This document shows, one piece after another, positions 8,773 through 17,472 of a stretch of DNA of 64,000 bases; the stretch's first letter is position 1; each line of letters begins with the position of its first letter. The position numbers were made by a program, and so were the translations under genes. Source of the stretch: an uncultured bacterium. Its GTDB lineage: Bacteria > Armatimonadota > JACIXR01. The stretch lies in assembly GCA_938041455.1 (NCBI GenBank), contig CALITO010000016.1, forward strand, positions 1-64,000, given 5' to 3'. Below the pieces are notes generated by a model. It ran no database searches and was not told where the DNA came from. It saw only the letters and a list, made by a program, of their open reading frames with translations.

Positions 8773-9975
8773 ATGAAGGAAAATACCTCTTCTTTTCTAA
8801 TCCAGACCTATAGACGCTTTCCTATTGCCTTCGTTCGGGGCAGGGGAGCGAGGTTATGGGATGCGGAGGGTAAGGAATACATAGATTTCCTCTCCGGGAT
8901 AAGCGTCTGCAATGTCGGACATTCCCACCCTAAATTATTGGAAGCAATCCAGAAGCAAAGCAATCTCCTAATCCATACCTCGAATCTCTTCCGGATAATC
9001 CCACAGGAAAAATTAGCGGAACGCCTTTATAATCTTACGGGAATGTTCTCTTTCTTCTGCAACTCCGGTGCGGAAGCGAACGAGGCAGCGATGAAGCTTG
9101 CCCGCGCTTATGGCAAGGATAAAGGCAAGTATAAGATAATCTCTGCCCTCAATTCCTTTCACGGAAGGACATTTGGTGCCCTTTCAGTTACGGGACAGAA
9201 AAAATATCAGGAGAAATTTCATCCCCTTCTGCCAGGGGTTTCCTTCGCTCCCTTCAATGACCTTACTGCCTTTGCCTCCTTGATGGATGAGAAAACCTGC
9301 GCCGTCATCCTTGAACCTGTGCAAGGAGAAGGAGGCGTTTATCCCGCGAAAAAGGAATTTCTCCAGGGGATATACCAAATCTGCAAGGAACGAGATATAC
9401 TCCTCATACTTGATGAGGTTCAAACGGGATTGGGAAGATGTGGAGCAATGTTCTGCTATCAACTCTACGACATCAAGCCCCATATCCTCACCTTGGCTAA
9501 ATCCCTTGGCGGAGGTCTTCCCATGGGCGCTATGCTCGCTCAACCCGATGTAGCCAAAGCCTTCTCCTCTGGTGACCACGCTTCTACAGCAGGAGGAAAC
9601 TTCCTTGCCACGACCTCCGCCCTGGCGGTCCTGGACATTTTAGAAGAAGAAAATCTTCCCCAAAAAGCGAAAGAGATGGGCGAGTTCCTCCTAAATAAAT
9701 TAGAGGAATTGAAAACCCATCTGCCAGCAATAAAAGAATTAAGGGGAATAGGGCTTATGCTGGCTATGGAACTCTCACAACCCCTTGCCAGGGAGGTTGT
9801 CTCCCATGCTTTGAAGAAAGGACTTATAATAAACGCTACTAACGATTACACGATTCGCTTTCTTCCACCTCTGATTATAAGTCGGGAAGAGATAGAAAAA
9901 GGACTCCACATTTTAAAGGAGGTTCTCTATGAACTACTCGGATATAAAGAAGATAAAGAAGCAGTTTCAAGGTAG
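8773..9975 (+). CDS. argD: Acetylornithine aminotransferase
   Basis: PLP-dependent class III aminotransferase that converts N-acetylglutamate semialdehyde to N-acetylornithine in arginine synthesis. It may also act in lysine synthesis. The 400 residues match the family. Visible motifs are the phosphate-binding FFCNSGAEANEAAMKLAR, the Asp of LDEVQTGLGRCG, and the Schiff-base Lys in LAKSLGGGLPMGAM. The start is ATG 8773; an A-rich stretch but no SD precedes it, and the -10 lies only eight bases upstream. The end overlaps argF by 47 nt. Arginine pathway context (argF, argG, argH) supports ArgD over other class III enzymes. Confidence 0.94.
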   Translation: MKENTSSFLIQTYRRFPIAFVRGRGARLWDAEGKEYIDFLSGISVCNVGHSHPKLLEAIQKQSNLLIHTSNLFRIIPQEKLAERLYNLTGMFSFFCNSGAEANEAAMKLARAYGKDKGKYKIISALNSFHGRTFGALSVTGQKKYQEKFHPLLPGVSFAPFNDLTAFASLMDEKTCAVILEPVQGEGGVYPAKKEFLQGIYQICKERDILLILDEVQTGLGRCGAMFCYQLYDIKPHILTLAKSLGGGLPMGAMLAQPDVAKAFSSGDHASTAGGNFLATTSALAVLDILEEENLPQKAKEMGEFLLNKLEELKTHLPAIKELRGIGLMLAMELSQPLAREVVSHALKKGLIINATNDYTIRFLPPLIISREEIEKGLHILKEVLYELLGYKEDKEAVSR

Positions 9976-10885
9976 GGACCTGCTTTCTATATCCGACCTC
10001 ACCAAGGAAGAGGTTGTGCTTCTCTTTGAAGTGGCTGAATTGCTCAAGGGTATGCAAAAGGAAGGCAAACCCCATCCTCTCCTGGAGGGCAAGACCATCG
10101 CCCTTCTATTTGAAAAGCCCTCCACGAGAACAAGGGTTTCCTTTGAAGTAGGCACCTATCAATTGGGCGCCTACCCGCTTTTTCTATCCTACCAAGACCT
10201 TCAGTTGGGTAGAGGGGAAACAATAGCGGACACAGCAAGAACTTTGGAAAGATATGTTGATGCAATAATGGGAAGGGTTTTCAAACAGGAAACCCTTGAG
10301 GAACTCGCTCAATACGCTAATATTCCCGTGATAAACGGATTATCTGATAGGGAACACCCTTGCCAAGCGCTGGGCGATTTCTTCACCCTCTGGGAAAAAG
10401 GGAAAATGCATAAGGAATCGAAGTTCGTCTTCTTGGGAGATGGTAACAATGTCTGTGCTTCCCTTGCCCTTCTCTCCACCAAGTTGGGAGTTCCCTTCAC
10501 CCACATTTCCCCCCCCGGCTACGAACTACCCCTTAAAATACAAGAATCAGCGAGAAGGGAAGCAGAGGAAAACGCCATCTCTTTCTCTATTACTCATAAT
10601 CCAGAGGAAGGAATAAAGGATGCCGATGTAATCTATACCGATGTTTGGGTTTCTATGGGGCAGGAAGAAGAGAGAGAAAAACGGAAGAGAGATTTCCTTC
10701 CCTATCAACTTAATTCCTCTCTCCTTAGCCTAGCGAAATCAAATGTGGTGGTTATGCACTGTCTTCCGGCAAGAAGGGGTGAGGAAATCACCGACGAGGT
10801 AATGGATGGTCCTCATTCAATAATATTTGACCAGGCCGAAAATCGCCTTCACATTCAAAAAGCTATTTTGGCTTTACTTGTGTAA
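9929..10885 (+). CDS. argF: Ornithine carbamoyltransferase
   Basis: Forms citrulline from ornithine and carbamoyl phosphate. The 318 residues contain the carbamoyl-phosphate motif [21 protein letters not shown] and the ornithine-binding [13 protein letters not shown] strong SD (AAAGGAGG, 9915-9922) lies inside argD, correctly spaced from ATG 9929. The long overlap with argD is therefore real rather than a start-calling error, provided the argD stop is correct. Cytoplasmic, normally a homotrimer. The biosynthetic context argues against the catabolic ArcB role. Confidence 0.95.
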   Translation: MNYSDIKKIKKQFQGRDLLSISDLTKEEVVLLFEVAELLKGMQKEGKPHPLLEGKTIALLFEKPSTRTRVSFEVGTYQLGAYPLFLSYQDLQLGRGETIADTARTLERYVDAIMGRVFKQETLEELAQYANIPVINGLSDREHPCQALGDFFTLWEKGKMHKESKFVFLGDGNNVCASLALLSTKLGVPFTHISPPGYELPLKIQESARREAEENAISFSITHNPEEGIKDADVIYTDVWVSMGQEEEREKRKRDFLPYQLNSSLLSLAKSNVVVMHCLPARRGEEITDEVMDGPHSIIFDQAENRLHIQKAILALLV

Positions 10886-10901
10886 AGTTTTTTGCTAAAA
10901 T
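10873..10901 (+). promoter_or_regulatory. Possible argG promoter with extended -10
   Basis: TTTACT (10873-10878), 17-nt spacer, then TAAAAT (10896-10901) preceded by TGC, making an extended -10. It overlaps the end of argF and is followed by an SD and the TTG start of argG. Confidence 0.45.
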
Positions 10902-10929
10902 ATATTTTTCTAAAGGAGGCAACAGGAAA

Positions 10930-12123
10930 TTGAAAGAAAAGTTAGTTTTAGCTTATTCCGGAGGACTTGATACCTCCGTGGCTATAAAGTGGCTACAGGA
11001 GAAGTATGATGTAGATGTTGTAGCGGTAGCAGTGGATGTGGGAGAAGAGAAGAACTACGAAGAGATAAGGGAAAAGGCGTTGAGGATAGGTGCTGTTTCT
11101 GCTTATGTGATAGATGCTAAGGAGGAGTTTGCCAAAGATTTTGTCCTACCCGCTCTGAAGGCAAACGCCCTTTACGAGGGACGCTACCCCCTTTCCGCCG
11201 CCCTTTCCCGTCCCCTTATAGCCAAGAAGGTGGTGGAAATAGCGAGAAAGGAAGGGGCCAAGGCAGTTGCCCACGGTTCAACGGGTAAGGGCAATGACCA
11301 GGTGCGCTTTGAAGTTTCATTTATGTCCCTCGCTCCTGAACTCAAAATTGTCGCTCCCGTGAGAGAATGGAACCTCTCACGGGAAGAGGAATTGGAATAT
11401 GCTAAAGTTCACGGCATACCCGTTCCCGTAAGGAAGGAAAAACCCTATTCCATAGATGTTAACCTTTGGGGACGCTCCATAGAATGCGGTCCCTTAGAAG
11501 ATCCACAAAAAGAGCCCCCTCAAGATGCCTTCCTCTGGACGGTTTCCCCTCAAGAAGCTCCTGATGAACCAGAATATATAGAGATAGAGTTCACAAGGGG
11601 CGAACCAATCTCACTTAATGGAGAGAAACTGCCCCTTCCTACTTTGATATCCCGTTTGAATGAGATAGGAGGACGCCATGGAGTGGGGAGGATAGATATG
11701 GTGGAAAACAGGTTAGTAGGAATAAAATCCCGCGAGGTTTATGAGGCACCAGCTGCCATAATCTTAATAACAGCTCATAAAGATTTGGAAGCATTGACCT
11801 TAAGCAGAGAGCTCTTACATTTCAAGCAGAACTATATAGATACTAAATACGCCGAGCTCGTCTATTATGGATTATGGTTCTCCCAGTTAAAGGAGTGTTT
11901 GGATGCCTTTATCGAGGGAGCGGAAAAGTTTGTATCGGGAGAGGTAAGGCTGAAATTGTTCAAGGGCTCCTGTATACCCGTGGGACGCTCCTCCCCCTAT
12001 AGTCTCTATGAGCTATCCCTTGCCACTTATGGTGAAGGGGATGTGTTTGACCAACGGCTTGCCGAAGGATTCGTTCGGCTGTGGGGGCTACCCTATAAAA
12101 TAGAGGGCAGGCGAGGTAAATGA
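10930..12123 (+). CDS. argG: Argininosuccinate synthase
   Basis: ATP-dependent condensation of citrulline and aspartate. The N-terminal PP-loop [15 protein letters not shown] (residues 8-22) and the conserved [15 protein letters not shown] identify the enzyme, and 397 residues is the usual length. The start is TTG 10930, supported by AAAGGAGG at 10912-10919 with 10 nt spacing; no better ATG exists before the PP-loop. It overlaps argH by four bases (ATGA), indicating translational coupling. A promoter-like sequence in the 44-base gap after argF may give additional expression. Confidence 0.96.
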   Translation: MKEKLVLAYSGGLDTSVAIKWLQEKYDVDVVAVAVDVGEEKNYEEIREKALRIGAVSAYVIDAKEEFAKDFVLPALKANALYEGRYPLSAALSRPLIAKKVVEIARKEGAKAVAHGSTGKGNDQVRFEVSFMSLAPELKIVAPVREWNLSREEELEYAKVHGIPVPVRKEKPYSIDVNLWGRSIECGPLEDPQKEPPQDAFLWTVSPQEAPDEPEYIEIEFTRGEPISLNGEKLPLPTLISRLNEIGGRHGVGRIDMVENRLVGIKSREVYEAPAAIILITAHKDLEALTLSRELLHFKQNYIDTKYAELVYYGLWFSQLKECLDAFIEGAEKFVSGEVRLKLFKGSCIPVGRSSPYSLYELSLATYGEGDVFDQRLAEGFVRLWGLPYKIEGRRGK

Positions 12124-13493
12124 AGCTCTGGGGCGGAAGATTTAGGGAACCTCTTGACCCTTTTATAGAGGAATTTCACGCTTCCCTCTCCTTTGACAAG
12201 AGGTTGGTTCTTTACGATATCATAGCTGACCAGGCTCATGCTAAAGCCTTAGCAATTTCCGGAGTAATAAGTGAAGAGTTGGCAGATAAAATGGTGAACG
12301 CCCTGGAGGAAATAAAGGAAGAGGTAAAAGAAGGGAAAAGAAAGGTCAAGGGAGACGAAGCAGAGGATGTCCATACTTTGGTGGAGAATTGGCTCACAGA
12401 GAAGATAGGGGAGGAAGCAGGTTTTCTCCGTGCTTATCGTTCTCGCAACGAGCAGATTTCCTGTGATGAACGACTATACCTTAAGGAAGAAACCTCCCTC
12501 ATAATCCAAGGGCTTTCCTCTCTTCAGGGAATGCTTTTAAAACTTGCGGAGAGACACAAGAATTGGAAGATAGCCGGCTACACCCATCTTCAACGGGCAC
12601 AGCCTCTCCTCCTTTCTCATCACCTCCTCGCTTATTTCTGGATGTTTCAAAGGGATAAGGAGCGGTTCCTGGATACCTTGAAACGGATAGATATTTCACC
12701 TGAGGGAGCAGGAGCGATAGCGGGAGGAAAATTGGACCCCCAAGTAAAGGCAAATCTGCTTGGTTTCAGCCGCGTCTTTGAGAACTCCATAGATGCTGTT
12801 TCGGACCGCGATTTCATTCTGGAGTTCCTCTCCGCCTGTGCTATCTGCTCAGTTCATTTATCTCGTCTTGCTGAGGAAGTAGTTCTCTGGTCAAGTGAGG
12901 AGTTCGGTTTCCTCAGCCTTTCAGACGCGGTTTCCACGGGCTCCAGTATGATGCCCCATAAGAAGAATCCCGCGCCCGCCGAGATAATAAGAGCGAAAAC
13001 AGGAAGGGTAATCGGTTCCTTAATATCCTTGCTGGTCATTCTCAAGGGTTTACCCCTCTCCTACAATAGCGACCTTCAAGAGGATAAACCTCCTTTATTT
13101 GATGCTGTGGATACCTTAAAATCTTCTCTTAAAGCGATGGAAAAAATCTTACAAAATGCCTGTTTTAATAAAGAGGGGCTGGAAAAAAGTTTGGAGGATT
13201 ATCTTCTCGCCCTTGAAATTGCCGATTACCTATTGGAAAAAGGCGTCCCCTTTCGCAAAGCCCATTTTATCGTGGGTCGTATCCTGCTTTATGCCAGGGA
13301 GAAAAGTAAGAAGTTCAACGAGCTCACATTAGAAGAGTTTAGGCTTTTCTCCCCTCTTTTTGAAGAAGACATTTATGCTTCACTTTCCTTTTCTTCTTTT
13401 CTCGAGAAGAGAAATTTCCCGGGCGGAACAGGAGAAGAAGCTGTAGAAAAACAATTACAAAAAGCAAAGGAGGTTCTGTCGCAATATGGATAA
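12120..13493 (+). CDS. argH: Argininosuccinate lyase
   Basis: Splits argininosuccinate into arginine and fumarate, the last step of arginine synthesis. The 457 residues match the fumarase/aspartase superfamily, with the signature [18 protein letters not shown] (about residue 280), the N-terminal WGGRF, and the conserved THLQRAQP region. It is translationally coupled to argG. Its last eight bases overlap pilT, so the arginine operon runs directly into motility/secretion genes. Confidence 0.96.
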   Translation: MKLWGGRFREPLDPFIEEFHASLSFDKRLVLYDIIADQAHAKALAISGVISEELADKMVNALEEIKEEVKEGKRKVKGDEAEDVHTLVENWLTEKIGEEAGFLRAYRSRNEQISCDERLYLKEETSLIIQGLSSLQGMLLKLAERHKNWKIAGYTHLQRAQPLLLSHHLLAYFWMFQRDKERFLDTLKRIDISPEGAGAIAGGKLDPQVKANLLGFSRVFENSIDAVSDRDFILEFLSACAICSVHLSRLAEEVVLWSSEEFGFLSLSDAVSTGSSMMPHKKNPAPAEIIRAKTGRVIGSLISLLVILKGLPLSYNSDLQEDKPPLFDAVDTLKSSLKAMEKILQNACFNKEGLEKSLEDYLLALEIADYLLEKGVPFRKAHFIVGRILLYAREKSKKFNELTLEEFRLFSPLFEEDIYASLSFSSFLEKRNFPGGTGEEAVEKQLQKAKEVLSQYG

Positions 13494-14619
13494 CTTATAT
13501 GAGATAATAGACCAGGGCGTAAAACTCAGAGCAGCGGATATCTTGTTAAAAGTGGGCAATAAGCCCATTGCCCGTGTGGATGGCGACCTGCGAGTTATGG
13601 ACGAGTTTGAGTGCCTCTACCAGGAGGATATAAGGGATATCGCCCAGAACATCGTCTATAGCGCCAGTAGAGAGGTGCTACTTCAATTCCGTGACCCTGC
13701 TAACGCCCCTGAAAGAATAAAACAATTAGGCGAAGAAAGGATGGAAGCGTTAGAGAGGGGACGGGAAATAGACCTCGTGTTCACCCTTGCCAACATCGCG
13801 AGGATAAGAGCGAACCTCTTTATGCAAAGAGGAAGCATCGCCATCGCTCTTCGCCTTATTCCCCTTGCCATCCCAACTATGGAACAGCTTAATCTTCCCG
13901 CCTCTCTCAAAGACCTCGTCTCCCAGCGCCAGGGATTAATAATTGTAACTGGTCCCACCGGCTCAGGTAAATCCACTACAATTGCTTCTATGATAGAATA
14001 CATCAATCAAACGAGGGAGGCTCATATCATAACCATAGAGGACCCAATTGAATATGTTTTTGAGGATAAAAAGGCGGTGATTTGCCAAAGAGAGGTAGGC
14101 AAGGATACCGCTTCTTACGAGAACGCTTTGAGGAGCGTCCTTAGGGAAAGCCCTGATGTAATAATGATTGGAGAGATGCGAGACCCCGAAACTATGGGCG
14201 TTGCGATGATGGCAGCAGAGATGGGACACCTTGTCCTTACTACCCTACACACTATATCCGCTTCCTCCGTGGTAGACCGCATAGTTCACAGTTTCCCTCC
14301 CCACCAAAGTAACCAAATCTATGAACAACTATCAAATACCCTCATCGGTGTAATCGCCCAAAGATTACTCAAGCATGCCTCGGGCATCGGACGTATACCC
14401 GCTGTGGAGATTATGACCGCCTCTCCCACCGTGAAGAAACTCATAGAAGAAGGGAGAACAAGTGAACTTTATTCTTCAATTAAAGAAGGAAGCCATTACG
14501 GTATGATAACGATGAACCAATCCCTTGCTTCTCTTTACCTCCGGGGGCTTATCACCTTAGAAGAAGCCGAATCCGCTTCCCCAAACCGCACGGAGCTACG
14601 CCAGCTTGTAAGGAAGTAA
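13486..14619 (+). CDS. pilT: Type IV pilus retraction ATPase (PilT family)
   Basis: Hexameric cytoplasmic ATPase that depolymerises type IV pili. The Walker A GPTGSGKST (156-164), Asp box ITIEDPIEYVF, Walker B PDVIMIGEMRDPET and His box HLVLTTLHT are all intact. The N-terminal PAS-like domain has AADILLKVGNKPIARVDGDLRVM. At 377 residues it is about 30 longer than usual. The extra part is roughly residues 65-95, charged, between the SASREVLLQF helix and LVFTLANIARIRANLF. No other pilus-machine gene lies near it, but DUF1559 prepilins occur elsewhere in the window. PilU is an alternative assignment. Confidence 0.9.
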   Translation: MDNLYEIIDQGVKLRAADILLKVGNKPIARVDGDLRVMDEFECLYQEDIRDIAQNIVYSASREVLLQFRDPANAPERIKQLGEERMEALERGREIDLVFTLANIARIRANLFMQRGSIAIALRLIPLAIPTMEQLNLPASLKDLVSQRQGLIIVTGPTGSGKSTTIASMIEYINQTREAHIITIEDPIEYVFEDKKAVICQREVGKDTASYENALRSVLRESPDVIMIGEMRDPETMGVAMMAAEMGHLVLTTLHTISASSVVDRIVHSFPPHQSNQIYEQLSNTLIGVIAQRLLKHASGIGRIPAVEIMTASPTVKKLIEEGRTSELYSSIKEGSHYGMITMNQSLASLYLRGLITLEEAESASPNRTELRQLVRK

Positions 14620-14632
14620 TGGTTACATTTGT

Positions 14633-15394
14633 ATGCTAAAGGGACCACTCCTCTGCTTCCCTCAAAACAAGCCCTGGGTGGAAGTGGTTGAATTGTCCTT
14701 CTCTTCTCTTCCATCGGTCAACGACTTTAGCATCGTCCTGCTTTCAGACTTGCATATCACACACAGTATGAACTTGGAGCAAATGTTCGCCATGGTTAGA
14801 ATGCTTTCCCCTACCCTTCTTTTTCTCCTCGGCGACTATTTTTCCACCTATAAAAAGAAAAAGGTAGACGAATTTTTCTCCTTGCTTTCCCAAATCAATC
14901 CCCCAATGGGCAAATTCGCCGTCCTCGGCAATCAGGAGGATGCAGATTTCTTCCCTTCTCTTTTTGAAAAAGCGGGCACTGCCCTCCTCAGAGACGAATA
15001 CATCTTCCTCCAAAAAAATTCGTTAAATCTCCTTATAAGTGGCGTAGATTATGGAACCCCAAATATTTACTCCCTTCTCCGTTCCTTACCACTAGCTAAT
15101 CTTTCCATTCTGCTTTCCCACTCGCCCGACATCGTTCTCTCACCCGGAGATTGGAGAAAAGTAGACTTAGTAGTAAGTGGGCACACTCACGGAGGGCAAT
15201 TTCGATTCCCAATTATAGGAGCTATTTTCACCAAAAGCAGGCTTCCTCGTAGATATGCCAGCGGGCTTACCCATTTCCCAGGTTTATATCTATATGTTTC
15301 CCGAGGGATAGGCACCAGTAGGCTTCCTCTCCGTTTCGCCTGCCCCTCTGAAATAACTTTTTTGAGAATCAAGGGGGTGAAGAAGAATGATTAA
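14633..15394 (+). CDS. Metallophosphoesterase (calcineurin-like, YkuE-like)
   Basis: 253 residues. Metal-ligand motifs are SDLHI (D39, H41), GDYF (D68) and SGHTHGGQFRFP near the C-terminus. The usual GNHD motif reads GNQED (N100), so the His that normally follows the Asn is replaced by Gln. That could lower or alter phosphatase activity. In YkuE-like proteins the substrate is often UDP-linked lipid or a phosphodiester; it cannot be assigned here. The protein lacks a clear signal peptide. The start has no SD and lies 13 bases after pilT; the end overlaps the next gene by eight bases. Confidence 0.8.
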   Translation: MLKGPLLCFPQNKPWVEVVELSFSSLPSVNDFSIVLLSDLHITHSMNLEQMFAMVRMLSPTLLFLLGDYFSTYKKKKVDEFFSLLSQINPPMGKFAVLGNQEDADFFPSLFEKAGTALLRDEYIFLQKNSLNLLISGVDYGTPNIYSLLRSLPLANLSILLSHSPDIVLSPGDWRKVDLVVSGHTHGGQFRFPIIGAIFTKSRLPRRYASGLTHFPGLYLYVSRGIGTSRLPLRFACPSEITFLRIKGVKKND

Positions 15395-17462
15395 AATAAG
15401 AGTTGCTTTACTCTTAAGTTTCTTCACTCTGGGAGAAATAGTCTCCTTTACAGATGAATTGGTCCTGAAGGATGGAACAGTCTTAAAGGATTGTTTTCTG
15501 CGAGATGAAGGTGTGGAGATCCTTGTCTGGAGAAGTATGGAAGAGGTAGGGGGACCGGGAAAAGTTTATCCGCGAAGTTCTGTCAAGAACTTCAAGATAG
15601 AAAGGGACGAAACCTGGGATTATCAACCCCCATTGCCTGACCTTTCCGTAACCTTCATAGAGATAAACCCTAAACTCGCAGGGCTACACGGAAGGGTTAA
15701 CTATGATATATACGGCAGACCCATCATAGGAGGAGGCACCTTACCGAAGCTCCCCACTGAAGAAGCGGCGATGAACCCCGAGAAAATCGTGAGGAACCTG
15801 AAATTAAAATACAAAAAGGGAGAAAAGATAAAACTCACTGCCCATATAAAGAATGTGGGCTTCGCTCCTTCAGGAACATTTAGCTACGAGTGGTTAATAG
15901 ATGGAAGAGTAGTGGGGAAGGGAGAATACAGGAGGAGTTTAGAAGAAATGGAAGAAACCGCTGTCGATTTTGAATGGAGGTGGCAGGAGGGCTTCCATAA
16001 TGTTACCTTCAGAATAATAAGCAACCAGAGGGAGATAGCTACCATCAATAATAGCGCCACCGACCCCCTATGGGGGTGGGGACTGGTATATATTGTGAAT
16101 AAGAAGCGAGTGGAGATGTGGCATAAGATAAGGAGCGCCTACGGCACGTTCTCTTTTGAGGATTACTACCGCTGGCATATAGATATTATGAACAAACTCT
16201 TCGAAAAGAGTGTGTTCCCCTCCGCCCCCCAGGGAATAAAAGCAAGAGTTAGATTAGACAGAATTATTTATACGGACGATGTTGAGAAAGCCCATCGGGA
16301 GCTCGTTGCTCCAAATGGTATTGCCTATCACCAGGGTTGTTGGGTATGGATGGATAGCGAGGAGGAAAAAAGGGGGAATTGGCAACCTCCAGATAAAGAA
16401 TGGCGTATACAGACAGAATGGTCCCTACCTCACGAACTCGGGCATCAGCTTGGCCTGACAGATTGGTATTTTCTCGATTACGGGGGATGCGAATATCATA
16501 GAATGCCCGATAACGGAGAACTTGTAACCCATTTTATGACTCATCCCCTCACAATGATGCATTGGCACGGTCCTCATATATTCTCGGAAGCAGATGCCGG
16601 CTATCTCAATATGAGCTATGATAAACCCAGGGGACATTTTGGTGACCACTATTTCGCTATCCCTAAAGAGAATTACCTTCGAATAGTAGATGTCAACGGG
16701 ATAGGCGTCAGTGGAGCAAAGGTGGAGATATTCCAACGAGGAGTTGTGGTAGACCCAAAGGGAAAACCGGCTCAAGACCGAGGGGTTTGGTATTATCCAG
16801 TTATAGAGGATGGCGATTTCTCCCATCCTGTCTCAAAAGAGCCCGTTATTATTGGCTTCACAGACGAGGAGGGAATCCTACCTCTTCCTAACCGCCCCGT
16901 TAAAGAGGTCCGGACATTAAACGGTTTCCACAGATGTCCTAATCCTTTCGGCAACATAAATGTAGTGGGGGAAAGAGGGCTTATGTTAGTTAAGGTAACC
17001 AAGTATGACCGCCCCTGCTACTTTTGGCTAGAAATTTATGACTTCGTCGTCGCTTGGTTCAGGGGACATAAGGACCGCTTTACCATAGTTTTGAAAACTC
17101 CTTACCGTTCCGTGGATTCCCCTTTGCCTCCAAAGGATGTCCAAGTAGCGCGAATAGACGAAAATCACCTTAAGGTTAGTTGGTCGGCCCCTTCCCCATT
17201 GAGAGAACAGCAGTATCTTGACCGTCCTATAGGATTTCGCGTATATAGAAGGATTTCCAACGATGGTTTGAATGACCGCCCCTGGTTCCCCATAGGGACC
17301 CTACCTTATGAACCCGATAAACCGCTCTATGAGTTCCTCCTAGACCTCCAACATTACCCTCAAGACATCTACTGGTTCTCGCAGGTTAACCGCTTTGCAG
17401 TTTCCACCATAGGCGAGTGCTCTAAGGAAAGCGAACTTGTGGAGACCATCCTAAGAGAATAG
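15387..17462 (+). CDS. Secreted zinc metalloprotease-like protein with CARDB and Fn3-like regions
   Basis: 691 residues with a signal peptide (MIKIRVALLLSFFTLGEIVS). Residues about 140-230 resemble a CARDB adhesion domain (GEKIKLTAHIKNVGFAPSGTFSYEW). A zinc-protease motif HELGHQLGLTD (HExxHxxGxxD) follows near residue 350, with Asp as the probable third ligand. A Fn3-like domain lies near the C-terminus (PPKDVQVARIDENHLKVSWSAP). I do not recognise the protein as a named family; an extracellular peptidase attached to large substrates is the best guess. The start has SD GGGGTG in the overlap with the phosphoesterase gene. Confidence 0.65.
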   Translation: MIKIRVALLLSFFTLGEIVSFTDELVLKDGTVLKDCFLRDEGVEILVWRSMEEVGGPGKVYPRSSVKNFKIERDETWDYQPPLPDLSVTFIEINPKLAGLHGRVNYDIYGRPIIGGGTLPKLPTEEAAMNPEKIVRNLKLKYKKGEKIKLTAHIKNVGFAPSGTFSYEWLIDGRVVGKGEYRRSLEEMEETAVDFEWRWQEGFHNVTFRIISNQREIATINNSATDPLWGWGLVYIVNKKRVEMWHKIRSAYGTFSFEDYYRWHIDIMNKLFEKSVFPSAPQGIKARVRLDRIIYTDDVEKAHRELVAPNGIAYHQGCWVWMDSEEEKRGNWQPPDKEWRIQTEWSLPHELGHQLGLTDWYFLDYGGCEYHRMPDNGELVTHFMTHPLTMMHWHGPHIFSEADAGYLNMSYDKPRGHFGDHYFAIPKENYLRIVDVNGIGVSGAKVEIFQRGVVVDPKGKPAQDRGVWYYPVIEDGDFSHPVSKEPVIIGFTDEEGILPLPNRPVKEVRTLNGFHRCPNPFGNINVVGERGLMLVKVTKYDRPCYFWLEIYDFVVAWFRGHKDRFTIVLKTPYRSVDSPLPPKDVQVARIDENHLKVSWSAPSPLREQQYLDRPIGFRVYRRISNDGLNDRPWFPIGTLPYEPDKPLYEFLLDLQHYPQDIYWFSQVNRFAVSTIGECSKESELVETILRE

Positions 17463-17472
17463 AAAAGGCGAT

